31,054 nt of DNA, from positions 1 to 31,054 of the forward strand of contig CAZXMB010000008.1 in NCBI GenBank assembly GCA_964641715.1, in the 5' to 3' direction. Made by a program: the position numbers and the translations under genes. Shown piece after piece: positions 1-7,079 of the stretch. How positions within the stretch are numbered: the first letter of the stretch is position 1; each line of letters starts with the position of its first letter. The notes beneath the pieces were generated by a model. That model searched no databases, was not told the DNA's origin, and was given only the letters and a program-made list of their open reading frames with translations. Source of the DNA: CAZXMB01 sp964641715. GTDB lineage: Bacteria; Desulfobacterota; BSN033; UBA1163.

Positions 1-180
1 AGATGAGAAGGACCGAAAGTCCGAGGTTTAGAGGCTGGCTGATTTTCATCAGATTGCCTAAACTTCAACAAAAAAGTTTTTTATAACAACAGGGCCTATT
101 CATCTCACTTAATCATGAAATATCCGCTAACCGCACGATTAATTTAAGCAATCATCCCTGATCTCTTCAACACTGTCTGT
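1..180. other. Upstream intergenic stretch, no gene seen
   Basis: I see no credible coding region or RNA gene in the first 180 bases. The stretch is AT-rich. A widely spaced inverted repeat, TTAATC at 109-114 and GATTAA at 137-142, lies 65-100 bases upstream of the predicted amt transcription start. That is a usual distance for an activator site, but the sequence does not match the enteric NtrC consensus, so its role is unknown. Confidence 0.4.
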
Positions 181-196
181 TGGCACAGGGATTGCT
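181..196 (+). promoter_or_regulatory. Sigma-54 promoter of amt-glnK
   Basis: The sequence TGGCAC-AGGGA-TTGCT matches the sigma-54 consensus TGGCAC-N5-TTGCW, with GG (-24) and GC (-12) ten bases apart. The predicted start is near 207, giving a leader of about 190 nt before the amt ATG at 399. This fits nitrogen control by an enhancer-binding protein such as the one encoded at 3973-5412. Confidence 0.85.
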
Positions 197-286
197 GATA
201 GAGAGTGACCGGTAATCAGTGTTCAGTCAGCAGTGATCAGTTTTCTGGAACTCGGAGCCAATTTAAATACATTAAATTCCTTTACA

Positions 287-358
287 TGTCATTTCGAGTT
301 CAAAGGGCATGGCAATCTCATTTTTTAAGGGATTGCTTCGCTATCGCTCGCAATGACA
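287..358. repeat. REP-like dispersed palindrome
   Basis: The arms TGTCATTTCGAG (287-298) and CTCGCAATGACA (347-358) are complementary with one mismatch, and inner arms GCAATC/GATTGC also pair. This is the familiar extragenic palindrome type whose reading frames give meaningless peptides in many bacterial genomes. It lies in the untranslated leader between the sigma-54 promoter and amt, so it would be transcribed and fold. The 60-codon frame across it is not regarded as a gene. Confidence 0.7.
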
Positions 359-398
359 ATGGTGAAGAGTCAGACTCTACTATATGAGGAGGGATGAA

Positions 399-1625
399 AT
401 GAGAGTGGATACAGGAGATACGACCTGGATATTGATCTCTTCTGCCCTGGTCATGCTGATGACCCCGGGATTGGCCCTTTTCTATGGTGGAATGGTCCGG
501 AGTAAGAATGTCCTTGGGACGATCATGCAGAGCTTTATCGCCCTGGGTGTGATTACCATTCAGTGGGTCCTCTATGGCTACAGTCTCTCCTTTGGACCTG
601 ATTGGGGAGGTCTTATTGGAAGCCTCGACTGGATCGGGCTAAAAGGCGTTGGGCTCGAACCCTACCCCGATTACTCAGCGACCATCCCCCATCAGGCCTT
701 TATGGTTTTCCAGATGATGTTTGCTGTGATTACCCCTGCCTTGATCACCGGAGCCATTGCTGAGAGGTTTAAGTTCAAGAGTTATCTGGTTTTCATCGTT
801 CTCTGGGCAACCTTTGTCTACGATCCACTTGCCCACTGGGTTTGGGGAGTGGGAGGCTGGATCAGAAATTTAGGGGCTCTTGATTTTGCGGGAGGTCTTG
901 TCGTCCACATCAGTTCCGGAATTGCCGCACTCGCTGCCACCCTTGTGGTGGGAAAAAGGAAAGGCTATGGCGAAGAACCCATGCCTCCCCATAATATGAC
1001 GATGACCCTTTTAGGTGCCGCTCTCCTCTGGTTCGGGTGGTTTGGTTTTAACGGTGGAAGTGCTGTGGCATCAGGCTCTCTTGCAACCAATGCATTCGTG
1101 GTGACTCATATCTCTACGGCGACTGCCGCCCTTTCGTGGATGATGACGGAATGGGCATATCGAGGCAATCCGACGGCCCTCGGTGCTGCCTCCGGCGCCA
1201 TCGCCGGGCTGGTGGCGATCACCCCTGCCTCCGGTTTTGTAGGACCTCTTTCAGCCATCCTCATTGGACTTGCCGCAGGGGTGATCTGCTATGTTGCGAT
1301 TAACCTCAAGAATAAATTCGGTTACGACGACTCCCTCGATGTTGTAGGTGTTCATGGAGTGGGTGGAACATGGGGGGCTCTGGCTACCGGGCTCTTTGCA
1401 TCAAAGGCTATTAACTCAGCAGCGGACGATGGCCTTTTCTTTGGTAATCCTCCTCTGCTCGGGATTCAAGCACTCAGTGTTGTCTCTGCATGGGTTTATT
1501 CATTCGTGGTGACTCTGATCATCTTGAAGGTTCTCGATTGGACCATGGGATTGAGGGTCAGTGAAGAGCATGAGATCAATGGCTTGGATATCAGTCAGCA
1601 TGGGGAAAGCGGGTATTCCTTTTAA
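399..1625 (+). CDS. amt: Ammonium transporter Amt
   Basis: Integral membrane ammonium channel of the Amt/Mep/Rh family, 408 residues with about eleven hydrophobic segments. The family signatures are present: an N-terminal MTPGLALFYGGMVRSKN block, DFAGGLVVHISSG with the first pore histidine, the GWFGFNGGS block, and VVGVHGVGGTWG with the second histidine of the twin-His pair. The conserved cytoplasmic tail (GLRVSEEHEINGLD), which contacts GlnK, is intact. I chose ATG 399 because GAGGAGGG at 386-393 sits five bases upstream; the in-frame ATG at 384 has no such site. It is co-transcribed with the P-II gene 49 bases downstream, the usual amt-glnK pair, and lies behind a sigma-54 promoter. Confidence 0.97.
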   Translation: MRVDTGDTTWILISSALVMLMTPGLALFYGGMVRSKNVLGTIMQSFIALGVITIQWVLYGYSLSFGPDWGGLIGSLDWIGLKGVGLEPYPDYSATIPHQAFMVFQMMFAVITPALITGAIAERFKFKSYLVFIVLWATFVYDPLAHWVWGVGGWIRNLGALDFAGGLVVHISSGIAALAATLVVGKRKGYGEEPMPPHNMTMTLLGAALLWFGWFGFNGGSAVASGSLATNAFVVTHISTATAALSWMMTEWAYRGNPTALGAASGAIAGLVAITPASGFVGPLSAILIGLAAGVICYVAINLKNKFGYDDSLDVVGVHGVGGTWGALATGLFASKAINSAADDGLFFGNPPLLGIQALSVVSAWVYSFVVTLIILKVLDWTMGLRVSEEHEINGLDISQHGESGYSF

Positions 1626-1674
1626 TACTAAGAACGAAAGACAATGAACTGTTCACCGTTCTGCAGGAGGCAAG

Positions 1675-2013
1675 ATGAAAAAGATTGAGGCGATTATAAA
1701 GCCCTTTAAGCTGGAGGAAGTGAAGAATGCCTTAACCAAGATCGGCGTTCAGGGTATGACGATCTCTGAAGTCAAAGGGTTCGGAAGGCAGAGAGGCCAT
1801 ACAGAAGTCTACCGGGGCGCTGAATATAAAACTGAATTTATCCCAAAAGTTAAGATTGAACTGATTGTCAACGATTTTTTGGTTCTTGGGGCGGTTGAAG
1901 CAATAGAGCACACCGCTAAAACAGGGGAGGTTGGAGACGGGAAAATATTCTTGCTACCCGTAGAGGAGGTCATTCGAATTCGGACTGGAGAACGGGGAGG
2001 AGACGCAGTTTGA
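1675..2013 (+). CDS. glnK: P-II nitrogen regulatory protein
   Basis: Cytoplasmic trimeric P-II signal protein, 112 residues, the normal length. It binds ATP/ADP and 2-oxoglutarate and, next to amt, is expected to gate the channel by inserting its T-loop. The T-loop is complete (RGAEYKTEFIPK) with the uridylylation-type Tyr51. The C-terminal TGEVGDGKIFLLPVEEVIRIRTGE block forms the nucleotide site. The ribosome site GGAGG lies just upstream of the ATG. The name glnK rather than glnB is chosen from linkage to amt. Tyr51 alone does not prove that a GlnD-type uridylyltransferase exists; none is in this window. Confidence 0.96.
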   Translation: MKKIEAIIKPFKLEEVKNALTKIGVQGMTISEVKGFGRQRGHTEVYRGAEYKTEFIPKVKIELIVNDFLVLGAVEAIEHTAKTGEVGDGKIFLLPVEEVIRIRTGERGGDAV

Positions 2014-2057
2014 ACGGGTCACCATTAAAAACAGCTTGCCGGATAAAAACTCTTTGC

Positions 2058-2086
2058 TTGACTAAAACAATTTTTTATATTAAAAA
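2058..2086 (+). promoter_or_regulatory. Probable sigma-70 promoter for the sensor kinase operon
   Basis: TTGACT (2058-2063), a 17-base spacer and TAAAAA (2081-2086) precede the leader described next. The predicted start near 2093 falls exactly at the beginning of the first leader hairpin. The -10 is weak (four of six), so the call rests partly on that positional fit. Confidence 0.5.
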
Positions 2087-2094
2087 ATAAATAA

Positions 2095-2124
2095 ATACAG
2101 AGAGGTATCAAGGACAAGGGCGTC
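2095..2124 (+). promoter_or_regulatory. Tandem hexaloop leader, ANTAR-target-like
   Basis: Two short hairpins, both with six-base loops. P1 is ATAC (2095-2098), loop AGAGAG, GTAT (2105-2108). P2 is GAC (2113-2115), loop AAGGGC, GTC (2122-2124). Both loops have A at position 1 and G at position 4, the known recognition rule for ANTAR antiterminators (AmiR, NasR, EutV type). The 3' half of P2 lies in the 5' arm of the terminator at 2117-2146, so P2 and the terminator exclude each other. The glnA leader carries the same motif. The ANTAR assignment is inferred from this pattern; no ANTAR protein is encoded in the window. Confidence 0.7.
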
Positions 2125-2146
2125 GGGGTAAGGGATGCCCTTTTTT
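2117..2146 (+). terminator. Intrinsic terminator / attenuator upstream of the kinase gene
   Basis: AGGGCGTC (2117-2124) pairs with GATGCCCT (2134-2141), one G-U, around a 9-base loop and runs into six T. It lies after the promoter at 2058 and 49 bases before the kinase start, so it would abort leader transcripts unless P2 forms. It could also serve as the end of the amt-glnK transcript. Confidence 0.75.
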
Positions 2147-2194
2147 ATTGGTTTAGGACAGGATGGGCAGAATAAACCGATTGGATCATAAAAT

Positions 2195-3901
2195 ATGAAT
2201 CCTGATGCCAAAGAGATCAATGCCTTACTGGAAATCAGCAAGGCCATTGCCTCCGGTCACTATCTGGAGGATGTCCTCCGTCTGATCGTCACGGTCACCG
2301 CCAGGGCAATGGATTCGAAGATCTGCTCGCTGTGGATTCTTGATGAAAAAGATCAGAAATTAAAAATAAAAGCCACCCAGAGCATCAGTGAAGAATATTT
2401 GAAGGAGAGGAGCCTGGCAATGGGTGAAGGGGTGGTGGGTTATGTGGCCCTCCATAATAAACCCATGGCCATCCCCGATGTCCTTAGAGAACCCCTCTAT
2501 AAAGAAAAAGAGCTCGCAAAAAAGGAGGGGCTGGTCTCCATGCTCAGTGTGCCGATGTGTATTAAGGACAGGGTGATCGGGGTGATCAATTGTTATACCT
2601 CCTACCCTCGATCCTTTTCGAAGACGGAGGAGGGGATGCTTGCAACCATCGCCAATCAGGCGGCGGTCTGTATCGAGAACTCGGGTTTAATGGAGACCCT
2701 CGACGTCAATGAAATTCTCAGGCTCGTCTTGGAAGGGGTGACCAAAAACATCGGATTTGACCGTGCCAGACTCTACCTGGTGAATGAAAAAAGAAATATT
2801 CTCGAATGTAAGATGGCCGTAGGGGTAGATGAGGAAATGGCAAGGGGGATGGTGCTCCCTCTGGATCCCGGGCAGAGTGTGGTGGCAAGATCAGTGGCGG
2901 AGAAGAAACACTTCATCATTCCTGATGCCATGCAGGATCGAAGAGTCAACCCCTCTCTGAAGGACAAATTCCATTTGCACTCCCTGGTGGTCATCCCCCT
3001 TTTAACGAAGGGGAAGGTTTTAGGGGCGATTGCCGCAGATCATGCAAGCCCTAAAAAGAAGGTCACAAAGGAGGCTCTCGAATCGGTCATGGTTCTCTCC
3101 CAGCAGGCAGGGCTGGCCATTCAGAATGCCTTTATGGTTCAGGAACTCAGAAATTTCAGCAAACAGATGGAAGAGAAGATGAAAGAGACAACCTCTGACC
3201 TCAGAAAGGCAGAGGCCCAATTGATTCGGTCTGAAAAATTGGCTGCGCTGGGACAACTGGCCGCTGGCATTGCCCATGAAATCCGAAATCCGTTGACCAG
3301 CATCAACATTCTCATCCATTCCCTGAAGGAAAAACTGAGAACAGACCATGCCCATCAGGAGGACCTCAAGGTGATCGAAGAGGAGATTCACCGCATCAAT
3401 GAGATCGTCGATCAATTCCTCCGGTTTGCCAAACCCGCTCCTCCCCTTTTTGGAAAGACAGAAGTCCTCTCCGTCTTTGAAGAGACACTTTCGTTGCTGA
3501 GGCCCCAGCTCGAGAGGCAACGTATTATCCTCTGGAAGGAATTCAACCCTCTCCCGCCCATCACCATTGACAAAGAGCAGATCAAACAGGTGATCCTCAA
3601 CCTCCTGCTCAATGCCATCCAGGCGATGCCCCTCGGTGGAGAATTGAAATTAGGGGGTCAGGTGTCAGGAGACGGCCGCTGGATCCAGCTTTCCGTCAAA
3701 GATTCCGGAATCGGGATTCCCCCTGAAGATATGGATAAGCTCTTTGATCCTTTTTTCTCCACCAAGGAGGAAGGGATAGGCCTCGGCCTTTCCATCGCCC
3801 ATCGGATTATGGATCAACATTGCGGAAAGATCGAGGTGGAGAGTAACCCTGAAAAAGGAACTCTCTTTACCCTATGGATACCGATCGGCAATGAACGATG
3901 A
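2195..3901 (+). CDS. Tandem-GAF sensor histidine kinase
   Basis: Soluble histidine kinase of 568 residues with no signal peptide or membrane segment. The order is GAF (about 10-155), GAF (about 165-310), a charged coiled coil (about 313-352), HisKA with phospho-acceptor His361 in AGIAHEIRNPL, then a HATPase domain with N-box Asn473, the G1 box DSGIGI near 503 and the G2 box GIGLGLS near 525-531. It is probably the partner of the NtrC-type regulator 71 bases downstream and so plays an NtrB-like role, sensing a cytoplasmic small molecule through its GAF domains; the ligand cannot be read from the sequence. The ATG has only a weak ribosome site. Expression probably depends on the leader attenuator at 2095-2146. 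Confidence 0.93.
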   Translation: MNPDAKEINALLEISKAIASGHYLEDVLRLIVTVTARAMDSKICSLWILDEKDQKLKIKATQSISEEYLKERSLAMGEGVVGYVALHNKPMAIPDVLREPLYKEKELAKKEGLVSMLSVPMCIKDRVIGVINCYTSYPRSFSKTEEGMLATIANQAAVCIENSGLMETLDVNEILRLVLEGVTKNIGFDRARLYLVNEKRNILECKMAVGVDEEMARGMVLPLDPGQSVVARSVAEKKHFIIPDAMQDRRVNPSLKDKFHLHSLVVIPLLTKGKVLGAIAADHASPKKKVTKEALESVMVLSQQAGLAIQNAFMVQELRNFSKQMEEKMKETTSDLRKAEAQLIRSEKLAALGQLAAGIAHEIRNPLTSINILIHSLKEKLRTDHAHQEDLKVIEEEIHRINEIVDQFLRFAKPAPPLFGKTEVLSVFEETLSLLRPQLERQRIILWKEFNPLPPITIDKEQIKQVILNLLLNAIQAMPLGGELKLGGQVSGDGRWIQLSVKDSGIGIPPEDMDKLFDPFFSTKEEGIGLGLSIAHRIMDQHCGKIEVESNPEKGTLFTLWIPIGNER

Positions 3902-3960
3902 ACCAAGGACAGATGAAAATTGGAACTATTCATCGTTTATCGTTTAACGTCCATCGTATT
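3902..3960. repeat. AT-rich degenerate intergenic repeat
   Basis: Between kinase and regulator genes lies a short stretch of overlapping ATCGTTTATCGTTTAACG-like words, resembling low-complexity intergenic repeats elsewhere in this window. It shows no promoter or terminator, so the two genes are probably co-transcribed through it. Confidence 0.35.
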
Positions 3961-3972
3961 TAAAGGAGAAAG

Positions 3973-5412
3973 ATGCAAAACATCCTGATCGTTGATGATG
4001 ACAAATCCATTCGCTACTCCCTGAAACGGATGTTAGAGGAAAATTATCCTGTGATGACAGCCGGGAACGGTGAGGAAGCCCTCAGCCTCATCCGGCAGAA
4101 CCCGCCTGATCTCATCATTATGGACATCAAGATGCCGGGGCGAAGCGGGATTGAAATATTGAAAGAGGTTAAATCGATCGACCCAAAATCTCTGGTCATT
4201 ATCATGACCGCCTATGGCACGACCGAGACCGCCATCGAGGCCATGAAACACGGGGCCTTCGATTACATCCTGAAGCCCTTTCCCATTCCGAAGATGAAAG
4301 AGATGGTGGAAAAGGCAATCTCCTTACGGAAACTGATGAAGGAGGAGATCCCCTATGCCATGGATACGGACCAGGAAGATGGGAGAGAAAGGATTATTGG
4401 ATCATCGCCTAAGATGCAAGAGATCTACAAAATCATCGGTCAGGTCGCTCCAAGCGAGGTCACGGTCCTTCTCAGGGGAGAGAGCGGGACCGGAAAAGAA
4501 CTGTTCGCATGGGCGATTTACCATCACAGCCTCCGTTCGAACCAAGCTTTTCTACCGGTCAATTGTGCCGCCATCCCGGATACCCTGCTGGAGAGCGAAC
4601 TCTTCGGGCACGAAAAAGGAGCTTTCACAGGAGCCCTCCTCCGTCGCATTGGAAAACTGGAACAGTGTCACGGAGGAACGATCTTCCTCGATGAAATCGG
4701 GGATATGTCCCTCTCGACCCAGGCAAAGATTTTAAGGGTCCTCCAGGACAGGAGTTTCGAGAGGTTGGGGGGAAGGGAGACGATTAAAGCGGATGTCCGG
4801 TTCATTGTAGCAACGAATAAGGACTTAGAAGAGGCCATTGCGAGCGGAGCCTTTCGTGAAGACCTCTACTACCGGCTCAATGTGGTCTCCATTAAAATTC
4901 CTCCCCTGCGGGAGAGAAAAGAGGATATCCCTGCCCTCGTCTCCTATTTCTTAAAGAAATTTAACTGGGAACTTAAGAAGAAGGTTTCGGGGATCACTCC
5001 GGGGGCAATGGGAAAGATTACCTCCTGCAGTTGGCCTGGAAATGTGAGACAACTGGAAAATGTTCTCAAAAGGGCTATGGTCTTATGTCAGGGGGAATGG
5101 ATTCTTGAGGATCAGATCCATCTCGAAATGGAAGAGGAGAGACGGGAGATGGAAGAGGAAACAAAGAGGACCTTTGAAAACCTCATCGACTCCCTTCTTG
5201 AAGAATTATTAAAAATACCTTCATCCCGGGAAAATCCCGACCTCTTCTCCATCATCGAAAAAGAGTTAATCCTTCTCGCCCTTCAAAAGACGAATGGAAA
5301 TCAGGTTCAGGCGGCCCGACTTCTCGGGATCAATCGAAACACCCTTCGGGGCAAAATGGAGCGTTATCATATTAAGAAGGAGGTGGTTGTCTCAGAAGAA
5401 GAAAGCGAATAA
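3973..5412 (+). CDS. NtrC-family sigma-54 response regulator
   Basis: Enhancer-binding activator, 479 residues. The receiver domain (1-120) has the acidic pair Asp8/Asp9 and phospho-acceptor Asp50 in DLIIMDIKMPG. The AAA+ domain has Walker A GESGTGKE (169-176), the sigma-54 contact loop GAFTGA (216-221) and Walker B GGTIFLDEIGD. A C-terminal Fis-type helix-turn-helix (QVQAARLLGINRNTLRGKM) binds DNA. It follows its likely kinase, with AAAGGAGAAAG just before the ATG. The two near-consensus sigma-54 promoters in this window (amt and glnA) are its obvious candidate targets. It could be called ntrC by role, but several NtrC-like paralogues are usual in this group, so no symbol is assigned. Confidence 0.95.
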   Translation: MQNILIVDDDKSIRYSLKRMLEENYPVMTAGNGEEALSLIRQNPPDLIIMDIKMPGRSGIEILKEVKSIDPKSLVIIMTAYGTTETAIEAMKHGAFDYILKPFPIPKMKEMVEKAISLRKLMKEEIPYAMDTDQEDGRERIIGSSPKMQEIYKIIGQVAPSEVTVLLRGESGTGKELFAWAIYHHSLRSNQAFLPVNCAAIPDTLLESELFGHEKGAFTGALLRRIGKLEQCHGGTIFLDEIGDMSLSTQAKILRVLQDRSFERLGGRETIKADVRFIVATNKDLEEAIASGAFREDLYYRLNVVSIKIPPLRERKEDIPALVSYFLKKFNWELKKKVSGITPGAMGKITSCSWPGNVRQLENVLKRAMVLCQGEWILEDQIHLEMEEERREMEEETKRTFENLIDSLLEELLKIPSSRENPDLFSIIEKELILLALQKTNGNQVQAARLLGINRNTLRGKMERYHIKKEVVVSEEESE

Positions 5413-5584
5413 GTCCACCCTAACCCATGGAGAAAAACACTTATTTTAAACAACCTGCCTAATTTTCATCACCAAATTTTAACTTTTCATATCAGCCTTA
5501 AAACCGAATCCCTCGGATTCTAAATATTCCATTTTTATTTCAAATAGTTAACAGTCCAATTCCATTGATTTGAATGACCTAAAA
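5413..5584. other. Intergenic region upstream of the glnA promoter
   Basis: AT-rich non-coding DNA between the regulator and the glnA promoter. Its only clear structure is the inverted repeat at 5506-5520. With the promoter and leader downstream it makes up a 300-base gene-free gap. Confidence 0.5.
5506..5520. promoter_or_regulatory. Inverted repeat, possible enhancer site or weak terminator
   Basis: GAATCC-CTC-GGATTC is a perfect 6-bp inverted repeat centred about 98 bases upstream of the predicted glnA start, a normal distance for an NtrC-family enhancer. It does not resemble the enteric NtrC site. As RNA it would form a tight three-base-loop hairpin, so a weak terminator of the upstream regulator gene is an alternative. 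Confidence 0.35.
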
Positions 5585-5600
5585 TGGCACATAAATTGCT
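5585..5600 (+). promoter_or_regulatory. Sigma-54 promoter of glnA
   Basis: TGGCAC-ATAAA-TTGCT is a near-perfect sigma-54 -24/-12 element, the same as the amt promoter except for the five spacer bases. The predicted start near 5611 places the first leader hairpin about three bases from the 5' end of the RNA. Confidence 0.9.
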
Positions 5601-5613
5601 AATCAATAAACCT

Positions 5614-5646
5614 GATACAAAGATGTATTGAAAGACAAAGGCGTCT
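5614..5646 (+). promoter_or_regulatory. Tandem hexaloop leader of glnA, ANTAR-target-like
   Basis: P1 is GATAC (5614-5618), loop AAAGAT, GTATT (5625-5629). P2 is AGAC (5633-5636), loop AAAGGC, GTCT (5643-5646). Both six-base loops have A1 and G4, as in ANTAR antiterminator targets. About 25 of 31 aligned bases match the leader at 2095-2124, and the differences fall largely in loops and linkers. P2 shares bases with the terminator 5' arm starting at 5638, giving a switch between P2 and terminator. Confidence 0.75.
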
Positions 5647-5690
5647 CTTTTAGGTCAACGGTTTCAAAGAAGAGGCGCCTTTTAATTTTA
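5638..5690 (+). terminator. Intrinsic terminator in the glnA leader
   Basis: A 12-bp stem, 5638-5649 with 5670-5681 and one G-U pair, closes a 20-base loop and is followed by a T-rich run. It sits downstream of the glnA promoter and before the ribosome site, so it acts on glnA transcripts rather than ending the upstream gene. Confidence 0.85.
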
Positions 5691-5712
5691 CCCACACCTG
5701 AAGGAGGAGAGA

Positions 5713-7038
5713 ATGGAAAAGGAAAAAGAGCACGTATTGAAAATGGCAAAGGAGAATGATGTAAAATTTATTCGCCTCTGGTTCACTGACATCCTGGGGT
5801 TTCTGAAGGGGTTCGCCATTACCATTGATGAGCTGGAGGGGGCTCTGGAAGAAGGAATGGGATTTGACGGCTCATCTATTCAGGGCTACGCCCGAATCGA
5901 TGAGAGCGATATGATCGCCAAACCCGACCCTAAAACCTTTCAGATCATTCCCTGGAGACCCAAAGAGAATGCAGTGGCCAGGATGTTCGCCGATATCTAT
6001 GAACCCGATGGAACGCCTTATAAGGGAGATCCCCGGTGGGTTCTAAAGAGGACTCTCAAAAAGGCGGAAGACCTGGGCTATACCTTTTACGTCGGTCCAG
6101 AACTTGAATACTTTTACTTCAAAGGGTGCAACGCAACAGACATCCTTGACAGGGGAGGCTATTTTGACCTCACCCCCCTGGATGTGGCCACCGAGCTCCG
6201 GCGAGAGACGATTTTAACTCTGGAGTCCATGGGGATTCATGTCGAATACAGCCATCATGAAGTTGCTCCCAGTCAGCATGAAATTGACCTTCGCTACGCG
6301 GATGGCCTCAGGATGGCAGATAACGCCATGACCTACCGGCTCGTCGTTAAGGAAATCGCCCTGAAGCATGGTGTCTATGCCACCTTCATGCCCAAACCTA
6401 TCTTCGGCCAGAATGGAAGTGGCATGCATACCCATCAATCCCTTTTTAAGGGGGATAGAAATGCCTTCTTCGATCCAAAAGATGAATTCCATCTTTCAAA
6501 GATTGCCAAGTCTTATATGGCCGGAATTTTGAAACACTCCAAGGAAATTACTTCGATTACCTCCCAGTGGGTCAACTCTTACAAAAGGCTTGTCCCGGGA
6601 TACGAAGCGCCGGTCTATATCTCCTGGGCTCGCAGGAACCGGTCTGCCCTGGTTCGAGTCCCGATGTATAAACCCGGAAAAGAGAAAGCCACACGAATGG
6701 AATATCGGTCCCCGGACCCAGCCTGCAATCCCTATCTGACATTTGCGGTCATGCTGGCCGCAGGGTTGAAGGGGATTGAGAAGGGCTATGAACTTCCACC
6801 TCCTGTTGAGGAAGATATCTTTGAGATGTCTGAGGAGGCAAGAAAGAGACACGGGATCGACTCTCTTCCTGGAAATCTCTTTGAAGCTGTCCAGCTCACG
6901 GAGAAGAGTGAACTGGTCAAAGAAACTTTAGGAGACCACATCTTTCAAAAATTTATTGAGAACAAGAAGATCGAATGGGATCAATATCGAATCCATGTCT
7001 CCCAGTTCGAGTTGGAAAAGTATCTACCGATTCTGTAG
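5713..7038 (+). CDS. glnA: Glutamine synthetase type I
   Basis: ATP-dependent glutamate-ammonia ligase, 441 residues, the length of the GSI-alpha class. Visible motifs include GFDGSSIQGYARIDESDM, the metal-site segment ELEYFYFKG, NGSGMHTHQSLF and the arginine-rich PGYEAPVYISWARRNRS block. Where adenylylated GSI-beta enzymes carry NLYDLPPEE, this protein has DIFEMSEEA with Phe370 in place of the modified tyrosine. It also lacks the beta-type length, so covalent adenylylation is unlikely and feedback or transcriptional control is expected. AAGGAGG precedes the ATG. The gene follows a sigma-54 promoter and an attenuator leader and runs on into the glutamate-synthase fusion after 41 bases. Confidence 0.97.
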   Translation: MEKEKEHVLKMAKENDVKFIRLWFTDILGFLKGFAITIDELEGALEEGMGFDGSSIQGYARIDESDMIAKPDPKTFQIIPWRPKENAVARMFADIYEPDGTPYKGDPRWVLKRTLKKAEDLGYTFYVGPELEYFYFKGCNATDILDRGGYFDLTPLDVATELRRETILTLESMGIHVEYSHHEVAPSQHEIDLRYADGLRMADNAMTYRLVVKEIALKHGVYATFMPKPIFGQNGSGMHTHQSLFKGDRNAFFDPKDEFHLSKIAKSYMAGILKHSKEITSITSQWVNSYKRLVPGYEAPVYISWARRNRSALVRVPMYKPGKEKATRMEYRSPDPACNPYLTFAVMLAAGLKGIEKGYELPPPVEEDIFEMSEEARKRHGIDSLPGNLFEAVQLTEKSELVKETLGDHIFQKFIENKKIEWDQYRIHVSQFELEKYLPIL

Positions 7039-7079
7039 AGGGTTGATTAAATAAATGGTTCTGTACAAAGGCCAGGGTC

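Noticed and set aside
205..387. 60-codon frame upstream of amt
   Set aside because: It reads through the REP-like palindrome at 287-358, has no ribosome site, and gives the repeat-derived peptide type that recurs in many genomes.
2013..2080. Sigma-54 promoter for the kinase gene
   Set aside because: GG...GC pairs occur but with 13 or more intervening bases instead of ten.
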